64,000 nt of DNA from Ectocarpus siliculosus (taxonomy: Eukaryota; Sar; Phaeophyceae; Ectocarpales; Ectocarpaceae): the NCBI GenBank assembly GCA_000310025.1, contig FN648785.1, positions 385,792 through 449,791 of the forward strand. The letters are read 5' to 3'. Numbering within the stretch: the stretch's first letter is position 1; the number at the start of each line of letters is the position of its first letter. The position numbers and the translations under genes were made by a program. Below the pieces are notes generated by a model. The model saw nothing but the letters and a program-made list of their open reading frames with translations. It did not search any database and was not told where the DNA came from. This document shows, in pieces, positions 46,503-57,066 of the stretch.

Positions 46503-46709
46503 TAGCGTTCAGAAGGAAAGCGTTGTTTGTGGAAGGCGTTTGTTGAATTCGAAAGAAAGCAGGGGACGGGTGATGAGCGTCCCCTGCGTGCAAAAGTCTT
46601 CAGTCTTCTCGTGCACCCGCGTCTCGGGGAAGAGAACGCTAGTGCAGTCAAGCAACTAGTTGAGGAAGCAAGAGGAAGGACCGTGGAAGTTAGGACCTTG
46701 ATCGATTTT
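46503..46709 (+). repeat. A1 split direct repeat (left end)
   Basis: These 207 bp match 53,550-53,756 almost perfectly. It starts TAGCGTTCAGAAGG and ends TTGATCGATTTT. It forms the left end of the YR retrotransposon. Confidence 0.92.
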
Positions 46710-46737
46710 AACAGGTGGCGCAGCAGGGACAGATCCT

Positions 46738-46790
<53 letters not shown>

Positions 46791-47083
46791 TGCAGCAGCA
46801 GCCACAACAGCAGCAGCAGCCACAGCAGCAGCAGCAACAACCCGCCGGCGGCATTCTTCCTCCCGCCAACGCACCGGTGGTGGCCGCTAGCGCCGCGCCG
46901 CCCGCCCCGGCGACCGCGGGGTCGAAGATGACGAAGATGAAGTCTTCAGTCTTCTTGTGCACCCGCGTCTCGGGGAAGAGAACGCTAGTGCAGTCAAGCA
47001 ACTAGTTGAGGAAGCAAGAGGAAGGACCGTGGAAGTTAGGACCTTGATCGATTTTAACAGGTGGCGCAGCAGGGACAGATCCT

Positions 47084-47148
<65 letters not shown>

Positions 47149-47290
47149 TGCAGCAGCAGCCACAACAGCAGCAGCAGCCACAGCAGCAGCAGCAACAACC
47201 CGCCGGCGGCATTCTTCCTCCCGCCAACGCACCGGTGGTGGCCGCTAGCGCCGCGCCGCCCGCCCCGGCGACCGCGGGGTCGAAGATGAC
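46596..47290 (+). repeat. Tandem duplication of A1 end plus start of the gag-like frame
   Basis: The sequence from about 46,596 repeats from about 46,942 (offset 346 bp). It covers the right part of A1, the CAG repeat and the Pro/Ala-rich start of the gag-like region. The second CAG run is longer than the first. This is an internal rearrangement of the element. Confidence 0.9.
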
Positions 47291-48220
47291 GGAGAAGCTG
47301 AGGGCTGAGGACTGGAAAGCGACGGGCCCCCTGTGGCTCCTCGCGCGGGGCGGATTCGACACTCGCGCCCCGGTCGACGTGCCCTTCGTTAAAATGGTCG
47401 CCGGTGAATACTCACACATCACAGAGCAGGGAGGGAAACAGATGTGTAGCCTGACGGACATAAAAATCGAGCACTGTTTCCCGCCCAAGTCCGCCAACGC
47501 CGCCCTCGCTGCCATGCCAGTGACGGTCCACTTCGACACCTTCATCACCGTGCTGTTCAAAACGATCGAGTACGGCATGGACACGGCCGAGGAGAATGCC
47601 AAGCTTCGCGTCGCGGCCTGGAGGGCGGAGTTCGCATCGATTACAAGGAAGCTGGCTACGTACCTCACCCTCCACTACACAGGCCTGCAGCCCCATGAAA
47701 ACCGGGTCCGCAACGCCCTCCTGGATGCCATCAACCGCGGCTTGGAAGACGGTTTCCGCATTCTACACAAGATGGCATATGACCTACGCCGGACGCACCA
47801 GGACGGCCCCCCCACCGCGGACGCCACGGATGCCGTCCCATTTCCGCGATTCAAGCTCCTTAAGACCTTGCTCGAGGAAGATCACACCCAGAGTCTCGCG
47901 GAAAAGGCAGCCCAATGGCCTCTCCCCACCGTGGCCGCCGCCCTCGCCCCCGCCACGAGTGCGAAGCGGAAGAGCGGAACGGCCGGGGCCAAGACAGCGA
48001 CAACCAAGCGGCAGCGGACCACGACCACGACCCCGACGTGCCCCCCCGGGTTTTGCAAGGGATGGTGGTTCAGCCGCCAGTGCCGCACTCCAGACTGCCA
48101 ACTCCACCACGTACACGCCGGTCCCGCCCCCGCCACCTCCGCCGCTTCCCCACCCCCGCAGGTCCCGCCACCCCCGCAGGCCCCGCCGCAGCAGGCGGCG
48201 GCGCCGCAGCCGCTACCATC

Positions 48221-48252
<32 letters not shown>

Positions 48253-48371
48253 TCCGCCAGCCCAGCGTGGGCAACTTCAGCATGACGGTCAACGGCGGCA
48301 GGGGCGGTGGAGGAGGGAACCAGGGGCGCGGCGCCGGAGGGAGGGGCGGTGGGGGGAGGGGAGGTTTCTGA
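47061..48371 (+). CDS. Gag-like protein of the YR retrotransposon
   Basis: An open frame of about 436 codons follows A1. It opens with a Gln run from CAG repeats, then a Pro/Ala stretch, a globular middle (about residues 75-290), a basic segment, a Cys/His cluster around residues 330-350 that may bind nucleic acid like a zinc knuckle, a second Gln run and a Gly/Arg-rich tail. Position and tail fit the gag-like first ORF of DIRS-superfamily elements. The true start may differ because the frame remains open upstream. Confidence 0.75.
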
Positions 48372-48524
48372 CAGGTTGGGCTCTGCCATACGGCAGGGCC
48401 GACAGTAGGTGCGGGAGGGGAGTCAGGACACGCTGGTACCTGGTTCGCCGACGTCGCCAGGTCCGTGGGGCCTCGGGACGCGCCCACGCCGGGGTCGGTT
48501 TCGCCGGCCCTGTTTCACGGTGAG

Positions 48525-49894
48525 CAACTCATGTTGAGCAATAGCGGTCGCGCAGCAAGGTATAGGTGGACCAACCACACGCACCCATCTGGTAGCTCCA
48601 CAAACCTCGACGTAGCCGAATCTCGCCCCACCTGTACGATCGGATAGTAGGTTGTCCCCACACTCCAGGGCCAGCACCCTCGAAATGTCGACACAACCAC
48701 CGTTTCCTACACGAATTGACGAGATCCCGCCACGAACACGCGAAGCGGACCAACGAGTATCACCGCTTACCACAAAGATAGACACGTCATGTCACCTGTC
48801 TCCCACACAAGCCGCAGATGTAGCTGTGTCGGACACAGGGAGACTGTCGTCTCTCCCACAACGCGTAGAAGTCGGCGTTTTGGACACGAGGCTCGCCTCG
48901 CCTCTCACACGCCCCCCGGGGTATTCAGTGTCAGACGCGCGGCAGCCAACGTCTCCAACGTCGCTAGCAGCCTTGAACGCGTCAGCGGCGATGCATCGCC
49001 CGTCTCGCACACAGCCCCACGAGGCACGCGTACCAGACGAGGCACGATCGACGCTTCTCACTTCGGTCACCGCGCCTGGCGCGTCAGACACGACCTGTCC
49101 TCGAAGTCCCACCCTACCAGAAAAGGTCCAAGGGTCGGCACTACGACGGCAACCGTCTCTCACGCACCACGCACACTTTACCCATACACAGCAGCTCCAG
49201 CGCAATACACAACTCATGTTGAGCAATAGCGGTCGCGCAGCAAGGTATAGGTGGACCAACCACACGCACCCGTCTGATAGCTCCAAAAACCTCGACGTAG
49301 CCGAATCTCGCCCACTTGTACGATCGGATAGTAGGTTGTCCCCACACTCCAGGCCCAGCGCCCTCGAAATGTCGACACAACCACCGTTTCCTACACGAAT
49401 TGACGAGATCCCGCCACGAACACGCGAAGCAGGCCGACAGGCCTCACCGCTGACCACAAAGATAGACACGTCATGTCACCTGTCTCCCACACAAGCCGCA
49501 GATGTAGCTGTGTCGGACACAGGGAGAATGTCGTCTCTCCCACAACCCGTAGAAGTCGGCGATTCGGACACGAGGCTCGCCTCGCCTCTCACACGCCCCC
49601 CGGGGTAATCAGTGTCAGACGCGCGGCAGCCAACGTCTCCACCGCCGCCAGCTGCCTTGAACGCGTCAGCGGCGGCGCAACTCCCGTCTCGCACACAGCC
49701 CCACGAGGCACGTGTACCAGACGAGGCACGATCGACGCTTCTCACTTCGGTCACCGCGCCTGGCGCGTCAGACACGACCTGTCCTCGAAGTTCCACCCTG
49801 CCAGCAAAGGTCCAAGGGTCGGCACTACGACGACAACCGTCTCTCACGCACCACGCACACTTTACCCCCACGCAGCAGCTCCAGCGCAATATAC
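48525..49894 (+). repeat. Two tandem units of about 685 bp inside the element
   Basis: The sequence from 48,525 (CAACTCATGTTGAGCAATAG) recurs from 49,210 with a few percent difference. Both units are open and encode Ser/Thr/Pro/Arg-rich sequence with no domain I recognise. The duplication lies between the gag-like frame and the reverse transcriptase, perhaps in a linker of the polyprotein. Confidence 0.88.
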
Positions 49895-52158
49895 AACCTC
49901 CTGTAGGACTGCGCTCGACCTACAGCACGGAAAAACGAGTCTTGCCTCATCGTAGCCCTCCCCACGTCGGGTCATCATCGATTCCCAATGGCCAAGGGCG
50001 CAGTGAAACACAGCGAAAACACGTGGCGAGGTGGCACGAGGACAGAGCAACACTCGGAAAAACAAACCTCGAACAACCAGAGAGAGAAAAAATTCTGTAT
50101 CAACTAGCAGAGGTTTGCACAGAAATGATGCGAGACAACCGTGGTTCGGTAGGGAAGGTAGCACGGTCGCTCGGCGGAACCTTGGTCACACCACCGGTAG
50201 ACCCGAAGCACGTCAGACAATATTTTGGGGACCTAAAAGGTTTTCCACAGATCGAAGAACTGATGACAATCGTTACTGGAGGGGTACCAGTGAGTGCCCC
50301 CCCGTCTAAAGCGGACCTTGCAAGCGCACTGAACTACGGAAACCACCGGTCGGCTGACGAGCACCTACCGCTCATTTGGAAGAAACTCGCAGAGGATGTA
50401 CGAAGAGAGAGATGCCTCGTTATTCAAAAATCGGCGGCGTATGAAATCCCAAACCTCCGCGTGTCGCCGCTGGGAGCGGTCGTTACCCACAAGGTTAGGA
50501 TAATCAACGACTTGTCTTTCGACGCTGACAACAAAGGGGTAAAAGGAGGTCTTAACGCTGACACAGACTTCGACAGTGTACCCCCTAGCCTCTGCGCCGA
50601 AGCCCTGCCAAAATTCCTGTCGGAGCTAGTTAGCCTTCGAGCCAAAAACCCGAAGCTCCGCATCCTCATGTCAACGACGGACGTCAACGACGCCTATCGC
50701 AACGTTCGAGTAGAACCTGAGCAAGCACACAACTTCAGCTACGTAGTCGACGACCTCGTCGTCATCGATTTCCGCCTGACTTTCGGTTGGACCGGCTCGC
50801 CGGGACATTTCGGAGTTATGGCGTCTGCGGCTGAACACTCGCACTGCAATACCAATCTCGAGAGCGTACAGTTGCTGCCCGAAGGAATAAACATGATGAA
50901 GCACGTAAAAATCGTCGAACCGTGGGAGGAAGGCGACCCTACGCCCGTGCCGGATGACGCCACAGTTCACGCCACAAAAGGAGGCGATCTGTCGAGCAAT
51001 TTCATGTCGGTCGTTTACGTGGATGATCACGGCCTCCTCAGAACCCAGCAATCGGCCGACGACTTGTCAGCGCTGACCGTGTCCGCGTCTTTAGCATCAG
51101 ACTACGTTCGCTTGTTCGGCCCGGGAGAACCGGGGGAGACTCCTATACTCGCGCCGAAGAAGAGTTCGAATTGGGACACGCAGCTTGAATTCTTAGGGTT
51201 CGTCATCGACTCGCACGAGCTAAAAATCTCTTTGACAACGAAGAAAGCAGAGGCGTTAAAAACAGCCTTAGAAATCGACTGGCCGCGCCACAAGCGTGAA
51301 GCGACAGCGCAAGAAGTGTTTAGCATAGCCGGGAAGCTGTGGAACCTCACGTACGTGGTTCGGGCCGGAAAGTACTTCGTCTGGAGGTTGTTGAGACTCA
51401 CAGGACTCCACAGGAAACACACGAGAAACTGTAGCCACGTCGTAGAACTAGGGAGAGAGTTCCACGACGACCTGGATTTTTTCAGGTGGGCAATCGAACA
51501 CGAATTGCTCACAGCTGGAGAGTCGCTGAACGCCCCGTGCTACGGTGTCGTAAAACGCCAGCCAAAACGACGTTATCTATCAGACGCTAGTTTCGACGCC
51601 ATGGGCGGCTTCTGTCCAGAGAAAAGGGTGTATTGGAGATACGACTTGCCCTTGGGCTTCGCAACCGAATTGAAACAAAAGGCCGCGCGTCGGGAGACCT
51701 GCAGCGTCACGATCAATCTACTCGAACTCGTGGGCATGGTAATGACCGCCTGGGTAATGCACAGTCTCGTAGGGGATCGCCCGAAAAATAACAACGACCC
51801 TGTCTTGATGCGCGGTGACAACATGGCGGCCGTCACATGGTCAAACCGGTGCGGCGGGGCCAGAGACAAACGCGCGTGTTTGATGATGAGAATGCTAGGA
51901 CGACTCGAGATTTCGGGAGAATGGAGTTACGAGGCAAAACACTTCCCGGGCGTACAAAACACGCTCGCAGACGGGATTTCTCGATGGCCGAGGTCGGAAC
52001 TAGCCGATAGGGTCCGAAGATTCACCGACAAAAACGATTGGCGTGAGATACCACTCGGTTCACGCGGAGAAAAAGTGTGTTCCTTCGTGCTGCAGAAAAA
52101 TAACCTACAACCTCGTCATGATCGAACGTTATGGAATCTCATGATGACACCTCACTAA
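49612..52158 (+). CDS. Reverse transcriptase-RNase H of the YR retrotransposon
   Basis: The open frame carries a Ser/Thr-rich leader, then a reverse transcriptase. TTDVNDAYRNV is the first catalytic Asp region, FGWTGSPGHFG a middle block and VYVDDHG the paired-Asp active site. LEFLGFVIDS follows, then a connection region. RNase H shows SDASFDAMGGF, NLLELVGMV and the MRGDNMAAVTW block. The order and motifs fit DIRS-superfamily polymerases rather than copia. No integrase or protease is present in this frame; a separate tyrosine recombinase follows. Confidence 0.88.
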   Translation: MSDARQPTSPPPPAALNASAAAQLPSRTQPHEARVPDEARSTLLTSVTAPGASDTTCPRSSTLPAKVQGSALRRQPSLTHHAHFTPTQQLQRNIQPPVGLRSTYSTEKRVLPHRSPPHVGSSSIPNGQGRSETQRKHVARWHEDRATLGKTNLEQPEREKILYQLAEVCTEMMRDNRGSVGKVARSLGGTLVTPPVDPKHVRQYFGDLKGFPQIEELMTIVTGGVPVSAPPSKADLASALNYGNHRSADEHLPLIWKKLAEDVRRERCLVIQKSAAYEIPNLRVSPLGAVVTHKVRIINDLSFDADNKGVKGGLNADTDFDSVPPSLCAEALPKFLSELVSLRAKNPKLRILMSTTDVNDAYRNVRVEPEQAHNFSYVVDDLVVIDFRLTFGWTGSPGHFGVMASAAEHSHCNTNLESVQLLPEGINMMKHVKIVEPWEEGDPTPVPDDATVHATKGGDLSSNFMSVVYVDDHGLLRTQQSADDLSALTVSASLASDYVRLFGPGEPGETPILAPKKSSNWDTQLEFLGFVIDSHELKISLTTKKAEALKTALEIDWPRHKREATAQEVFSIAGKLWNLTYVVRAGKYFVWRLLRLTGLHRKHTRNCSHVVELGREFHDDLDFFRWAIEHELLTAGESLNAPCYGVVKRQPKRRYLSDASFDAMGGFCPEKRVYWRYDLPLGFATELKQKAARRETCSVTINLLELVGMVMTAWVMHSLVGDRPKNNNDPVLMRGDNMAAVTWSNRCGGARDKRACLMMRMLGRLEISGEWSYEAKHFPGVQNTLADGISRWPRSELADRVRRFTDKNDWREIPLGSRGEKVCSFVLQKNNLQPRHDRTLWNLMMTPH

Positions 52159-52251
52159 AAATCATCGACAAAACAACCCCCGTGACCTCCAACGTTATCC
52201 TCGAACCCTCCGCTTACGGATGCTTCAGGAACAGGGCGGGAAGGAGGGGGG

Positions 52252-53304
52252 ATGAGCACGGAAGTCGCGCGGTTGGTGGATACTTTAGTGAGCGCGTCGA
52301 TCGGGGGAAGCACGCACAAGGTGTATGCCGCGAAGTGGAAGACATGGTTGGATTTTATGAAACACAAGGGTAAAGAACCGTGGTTGAACTCGATGGACGA
52401 GCCCGAGATCATCGCGCTCCTCCTCGAATTTATGACGTGTCGTTTGTTTTCGTTCAACAACCAGCAGTCCACAGTTCGGGGATACCTCGCGGCTATCAAG
52501 TTTTACCACAAGATATGTACGGGGTGGGAGCCTCCCACGTCGCACTGTATGATTATGGCGGCAGGAAAAGGGATTGATCGCATTCGAGGGATGACGGGCA
52601 AGCAAGCGCAAGTGAGGCTGCCCCTCACGTGGTCGATGTTGTCGCAAGGCTACCCTACGGTTGCGAGCGCTCCGGATGGAGGAAAAGTTCTCTGGTTAGG
52701 ACTGACGCTGTCGTATTTTCTCTTGTGCCGAGCTTCAGAATTGTTCGCGTACGCGAACGGCCTCGTCCATCCAGATTTCTGTTTGACGCGTGACTGCTTG
52801 AGGTTTTTTCAAGGAGACATTCAAGTGGAGACTGAAGATAGAGCGCGCGCGGATTCAGTCAGGATTCATTTCGTGGCGTCAAAAGCAGATCAGAATCGAG
52901 AGGGATGCACGATCACACGCACCCGCAGCCCGAGATCGGAGGAATCTGGTAGGGCGCCTTTCGGAGCCTTTGAAGCGATCGTGGAGCTCCTGAACGTACA
53001 CCCGAGCCTTCCCGGACGTGCCCCTTTGATGACGAGGATGGGTGCATACGGGTGGAAGGTGGTTACTCGCGTGGAAGCTGTAGTCGCGCTGAGGAGGATG
53101 GTTGCTTGTGCAGGGAAGGATCCGGCACAGTACGCATTGCACTCGGGTCGCATTGGTGGCGCCACGCAATTAGCCGCGCAAGGCGTGTCGGACTTGCAGA
53201 TTCAGCGGGCTGGGCGTTGGAAGTCGCGAGCGTTCATGGTGTACGTAAGGGAAGCGGGAGAAGGAGCAGAAGCGGTTTCCGTGGGACTTACAGGAGGAAG
53301 ATGA
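52252..53304 (+). CDS. Tyrosine recombinase of the YR retrotransposon
   Basis: A 350-codon open frame follows the polymerase after about 90 bp. The N-terminal part is a helical core-binding-like region (STHKVYAAKWKTWLDFM). The C-terminal catalytic part shows the first Arg in FLLCRASELFA, the H-x-x-R pair in ALHSGRIGGAT and a Tyr in FMVYVREA. These are the signature residues of tyrosine recombinases, which DIRS-superfamily elements use in place of a DDE integrase. The frame looks complete. Confidence 0.9.
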   Translation: MSTEVARLVDTLVSASIGGSTHKVYAAKWKTWLDFMKHKGKEPWLNSMDEPEIIALLLEFMTCRLFSFNNQQSTVRGYLAAIKFYHKICTGWEPPTSHCMIMAAGKGIDRIRGMTGKQAQVRLPLTWSMLSQGYPTVASAPDGGKVLWLGLTLSYFLLCRASELFAYANGLVHPDFCLTRDCLRFFQGDIQVETEDRARADSVRIHFVASKADQNREGCTITRTRSPRSEESGRAPFGAFEAIVELLNVHPSLPGRAPLMTRMGAYGWKVVTRVEAVVALRRMVACAGKDPAQYALHSGRIGGATQLAAQGVSDLQIQRAGRWKSRAFMVYVREAGEGAEAVSVGLTGGR

Positions 53305-53337
53305 GAGTAAAACAGTACACTCAGCCTGCACAATGGC

Positions 53338-53546
53338 GTGGTTTTCAGATAGCTTGGAAGAGGCTATTCTCGTACCGGATTGGCTGAGTCGTGAATTCGA
53401 GTATCGTATAGGGACATCGTAGCGGCAGGGCCCACAAGAGTGGAGGTACGGTTCGTCTACATGTGATCTATATTGTCTCGGGTTTTCATCATTTTTCACG
53501 TAGAAGATTAGAAAAATAATGCCAGAATTCTTGAGCCTATAACAAA
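53338..53546 (+). repeat. B1 split direct repeat
   Basis: 209 bp, starting GTGGTTTTCAGATAGC and ending CCTATAACAAA; it appears identical to B2 at 53,855-54,063. It begins about 30 bp after the recombinase stop. Confidence 0.92.
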
Positions 53547-53549
53547 AAA

Positions 53550-53756
53550 TAGCGTTCAGAAGGAAAGCGTTGTTTGTGGAAGGCGTTTGTTGAATTCGAA
53601 AGAAAGCAGGGGACGGGTGATGAGCGTCCCCTGCGTGCAAAAGTCTTCAGTCTTCTTGTGCACCCGCGTCTCGGGGAAGAGAACGCTAGTGCAGTCAAGC
53701 AACTAGTTGAGGAAGCAAGAGGAAGGACCGTGGAAGTTAGGACCTTGATCGATTTT
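53550..53756 (+). repeat. A2 split direct repeat
   Basis: This is a 207-bp copy of A1, only 3 bp downstream of B1. The B1-A2 junction is expected from the circular intermediate used by this superfamily. Confidence 0.92.
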
Positions 53757-53854
53757 CCCACCCGCCCACCCTAGCGCTCAAGAGAGGGAGGGAATCAGGT
53801 TGCACAAAGTTGATCGGGTCAACGTCGTGTAGTTTTCCACGTAGTAGGGTAATA

Positions 53855-54063
53855 GTGGTTTTCAGATAGCTTGGAAGAGGCTATTCTCGTACCGGATTGG
53901 CTGAGTCGTGAATTCGAGTATCGTATAGGGACATCGTAGCGGCAGGGCCCACAAGAGTGGAGGTACGGTTCGTCTACATGTGATCTATATTGTCTCGGGT
54001 TTTCATCATTTTTCACGTAGAAGATTAGAAAAATAATGCCAGAATTCTTGAGCCTATAACAAA
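53855..54063 (+). repeat. B2 split direct repeat (right end)
   Basis: This 209-bp copy of B1 forms the right end of the element. A 98-bp spacer separates it from A2, longer than in the simplest textbook layout. Confidence 0.9.
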
Positions 54064-55891
54064 CCCCGTATTGGGAAAATACGATCGACCATCGCCCGAT
54101 CGCCCGTGTAGTTCCGCAACGTACTCTACCAAATGTACTGCTGCAGTATAGCTGACGTGGACGTGAATACATCATTCCGAAAATAATTGAAGAATACCCT
54201 GCTACCCACGGGGGAGATATCACCGTGTGCTGTGCTCGAGAAATCGTGAAAAAGCGAGTATTTCTGACGGATCCTACCGAAGGGGGGGAAGAGTCAGAAA
54301 TTGATGTTTATTGGAGTTGGAAGAAGTAGGCATTTCTATTACATGGCGAAGAGGATATCTGCGTGCTTGGTCGAGACAAACGCACGCTGATCATTCTTAC
54401 TCGAGTCTACCACGCACGTCGGGAGCATCAGCGCTAGGAATAGCGCAGGGAGAGCTAGACGCGCGAGCGGACAACACTGCCGGTTGCTACCTGCTGTTAG
54501 ACCATTCTGCTCCCCAGGGAGCTGGTGTTGTCGTTTTTCCCACCCACGCCACCCTTTTTTTTTCCGAACGAGGGGGGGGGAGGGATGGTAACAGGGACGG
54601 GGGGGGGGACAGGAGTACAGGGGGTGTTCCTTGGATATGTCCATTCATGATTTATATTTTCTGCGCGGAACTGGTGTACATAGGTTTTGGTTGGATGCCA
54701 ATGGTAGAGTAACATTGGGGGTCTCGGTATACTGATACGGCATTTGTTAGACCTAATCAGTTAACATGGAAGGAAACCTCGGATGCTGGATGAGAGAGGG
54801 AGGCGGCCGGTGTCGCACCCTCGTTACTTACCAGTGGAAAATATTAATAAAAAATCGGAAAAACAGCAGTACAACAGAACAAACTATCGCTGACTCTAGG
54901 GAGTCATTGCTAATATATGTAGACTTGCAAGAAGACTCTTTTGTTCGATGGAGATGGATTCGTTGGGTCATAATGACGAAATAAAAAATAATACGAAGGA
55001 AGAACTGCAGTAGCTCCTGCTGTACTGCTGTAGCTCGCCGATGGCGACGGCGGAGAGTAGAGACCCGAACCCTAACCCGAACTTGGACGATTCTGTAAAA
55101 AAATCTGATTTGAGTCCTCTGGTCTCATTTCATTCTTTATCCTGTGTCTTGGCCGCCATTCTGCACCTTGCGACAAATATATATGCATGCCGCACCAGAC
55201 GGGGCCATGCAGTACGGTACGGCTGTTGTTCTCCACCTTCACTGCAACCTGCCGTGGCCGTGTTGTTGCTGTTAGTTAGTTCTCATCAAAGTCTTCGCCG
55301 TTCGGCTCTAGTTAGTCTATCTCTTTCGCTAAAGTGCGTGTTCTGACATCCGTGTGCGTAGTGGTGCCGCCTGACGCAGACAGATGCAAGCCTTCCTTCC
55401 GTAGTCACAGGCGCAGACGAACTACCCTTAGAGGGTGCAACGAAAAAAAGTAGCGTAAAATGACAAGTAACGACCTGGACAAATAGGGGACAATCAGCAC
55501 AACCAAACAACGAGAACCAGGGGAAGATCCCAAACCTTGAAGCAGGTTGCACGTCGGGAGATCACAGAGCCCATCGCTCTCACTCGAAACGCGCGGCCGG
55601 GAAAATAAAAGCAGACCAAAAGGAGCACACATCAGCAATCAAGAAAATAAATTCGCAAAGAATCATTGAATGAATCCTTCCTTGTAGCCCTGCTAGACCG
55701 GGGTGTTTTCACCGGTGTGTGGGTATGCACCTCCCATACACCCCATTCAACCACACATACATATCTACAATGTGTGGGGGGCTCAAGATCCATCCGAAAG
55801 AAAGAAAGCAACATTTATCTTTATCCCTGACATCCCTAAGAGCAAGGGATCACAGCTGAACGTTCGGCCTACACTTTGCTACGAGTATCGT
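54064..55891. other. Stretch without a supported gene
   Basis: Flank between the YR retrotransposon and the damaged spondin exon. It contains T- and G-runs around 54,550-54,615 and only short frames. One plus frame (55,041-55,346) starts with a repeated Asn-Pro motif but has no other support. Confidence 0.45.
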
Positions 55892-56069
55892 CTACTGGCG
55901 GGCGATGAAGACGTCGACGACCGGGTTGCGCCAGTCGTAGTTCGCCTCGCCCGAGTCCGGGCCCACCCCGTGGAAGCCGCGGTGCACGTGGGTGAACCCT
56001 TCTCCGGGTCCGTCCTCGATGTTGCCGCTGTCGCCGGGGCAATCAGGGCCAGGTTGTTGGACTCGGTAC
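55892..56069 (-). pseudogene. Damaged copy of the last spondin_N exon
   Basis: This minus-strand stretch matches the last exon of the spondin gene (43,389-43,591). It keeps the CAG acceptor, GTE-NN, the NIEDGPGEGF segment and GFHGVGPD-GEANYDWRNPV, and ends ARQ instead of ATSYV. Against the intact exon it lacks 19 bases just after the NN codons, which shifts the frame, and 6 near the end (178 versus 203 bases). Upstream at about 56,225-56,280 there is a weak match to the end of exon 5. Exons 1-4 were not found before the copia insertion. It is most simply a decayed tandem duplicate; a still-used short form with a different acceptor is less likely. Confidence 0.8.
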
Positions 56070-56284
56070 CTGCTTCGTCGGTGGATCCGAGCCATCGGGA
56101 GGCAAAGAAGGTTCAGTGTTGATATCGTTTTTGTCATCGAACGTCATCTGATCGTCAGATGCGAATTAGGTGGCTACCTACGGCATGAGTGAGCGCACAA
56201 GTTCAAGTCGTTGTGGCGGATCGAACCGGAACGGTGTTCGGTGGTACCGACCTGGTCGAATCTTCTCGCTACCGTCCCCCCGGC

Positions 56285-57066
56285 AAAATTGATGTACAGC
56301 GGAGGTCCCCGATCAGGGCGGTGGTGGGGCAGGTGACAAAGTCAGCTTTATATACGGCAGCCGCCTTTTTCAATATGCAAAGCAACCTGATTCTTCCGTT
56401 AATGCCAGTCAATTTCACCCGCCATATATTGAGCGACCGCCTTTTTCACATCGCCTTATTCGGGGACCCGTGCGGGGACCCTCACTGCTGGATCCTGATC
56501 CCCGCGGTAGGCCCCCCCACTATGTATCCCGAAACACAGTTCTGCCCTCGGACACGCGCACGCAAGGACGACCACACTGGGGCGCGGACCAATCACCGCG
56601 AAGAGCGGGACCGACAACATTTTACCGTTGATAATGACACACCAAAACAAGCTAGCGTTTTTACCACTGGCATCGAAGGCGGGGGGGGGAGGGGGGCGCC
56701 GTGAGAGGCTGCCGCTCAAGTGTACAGGTTGTCGAAGTCGATAAACCTCAATACGTGTTGGTAGTTGCCTGCGACAACGACACAGATTCGAGGAACCGAC
56801 GGAGGAGGTGGACCGAGGCGTTGGGAGCCACGAAACGATACGGAACACATTCTCAAACACATGCGCCCAAAATTCCAGAGCCGTCGATAACGGAAGACAT
56901 ATTATTAGTGTTTCACCCCGCCAGATACCCGCAGCCCGCTGCCTTTCCAGAAACTGTATGTTGAACTGGCATGGTTGAGAGAGCTGCGGGCAGGTTTAGG
57001 TCACCCGTGCCCCAACAAGTGCCCCCCTTACCGCAGAATAGCTCGTGGTTCGTTGTAGTTACAGTT
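56285..57066. other. Stretch without a supported gene
   Basis: If the spondin duplicate were complete its upstream exons would lie here or further right, but I see no match to exons 1-4. Frames on both strands have poor composition. A G-run occurs near 56,680-56,695. Confidence 0.45.

Larger units (their letters stand above)
46503..54063 (+). mobile_element. DIRS-superfamily (Ngaro/PAT-like) YR retrotransposon
   Basis: This is a 7.56-kb element with split direct repeats in the order A1 (46,503-46,709), coding region, B1 (53,338-53,546), A2 (53,550-53,756), a 98-bp spacer and B2 (53,855-54,063). It encodes a gag-like protein, a reverse transcriptase with RNase H, and a tyrosine recombinase, which together define the DIRS superfamily. 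The A1-ORFs-B1-A2-B2 layout is the Ngaro/PAT form. The A copies differ by about one base by eye and the B copies look identical, so it is young. It looks nearly whole, with perhaps one or two breaks in the long central frame and two internal tandem duplications. It lies head-to-head with the spondin gene and separates it from a damaged second copy. Confidence 0.9.

Noticed and set aside
46142-46840. A 232-codon minus-strand frame starting with a poly-Leu stretch
   Set aside because: The poly-Leu part is the CAG repeat of the retrotransposon read backwards. Only the end of the frame, from position 46,291, is real as spondin exon 1.
47596-48523. Arg/Pro/Ser-rich plus frames overlapping the gag-like region
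   Set aside because: They are alternate frames of GC-rich sequence; the frame at 47,061-48,371 has the globular segment and Cys/His cluster.
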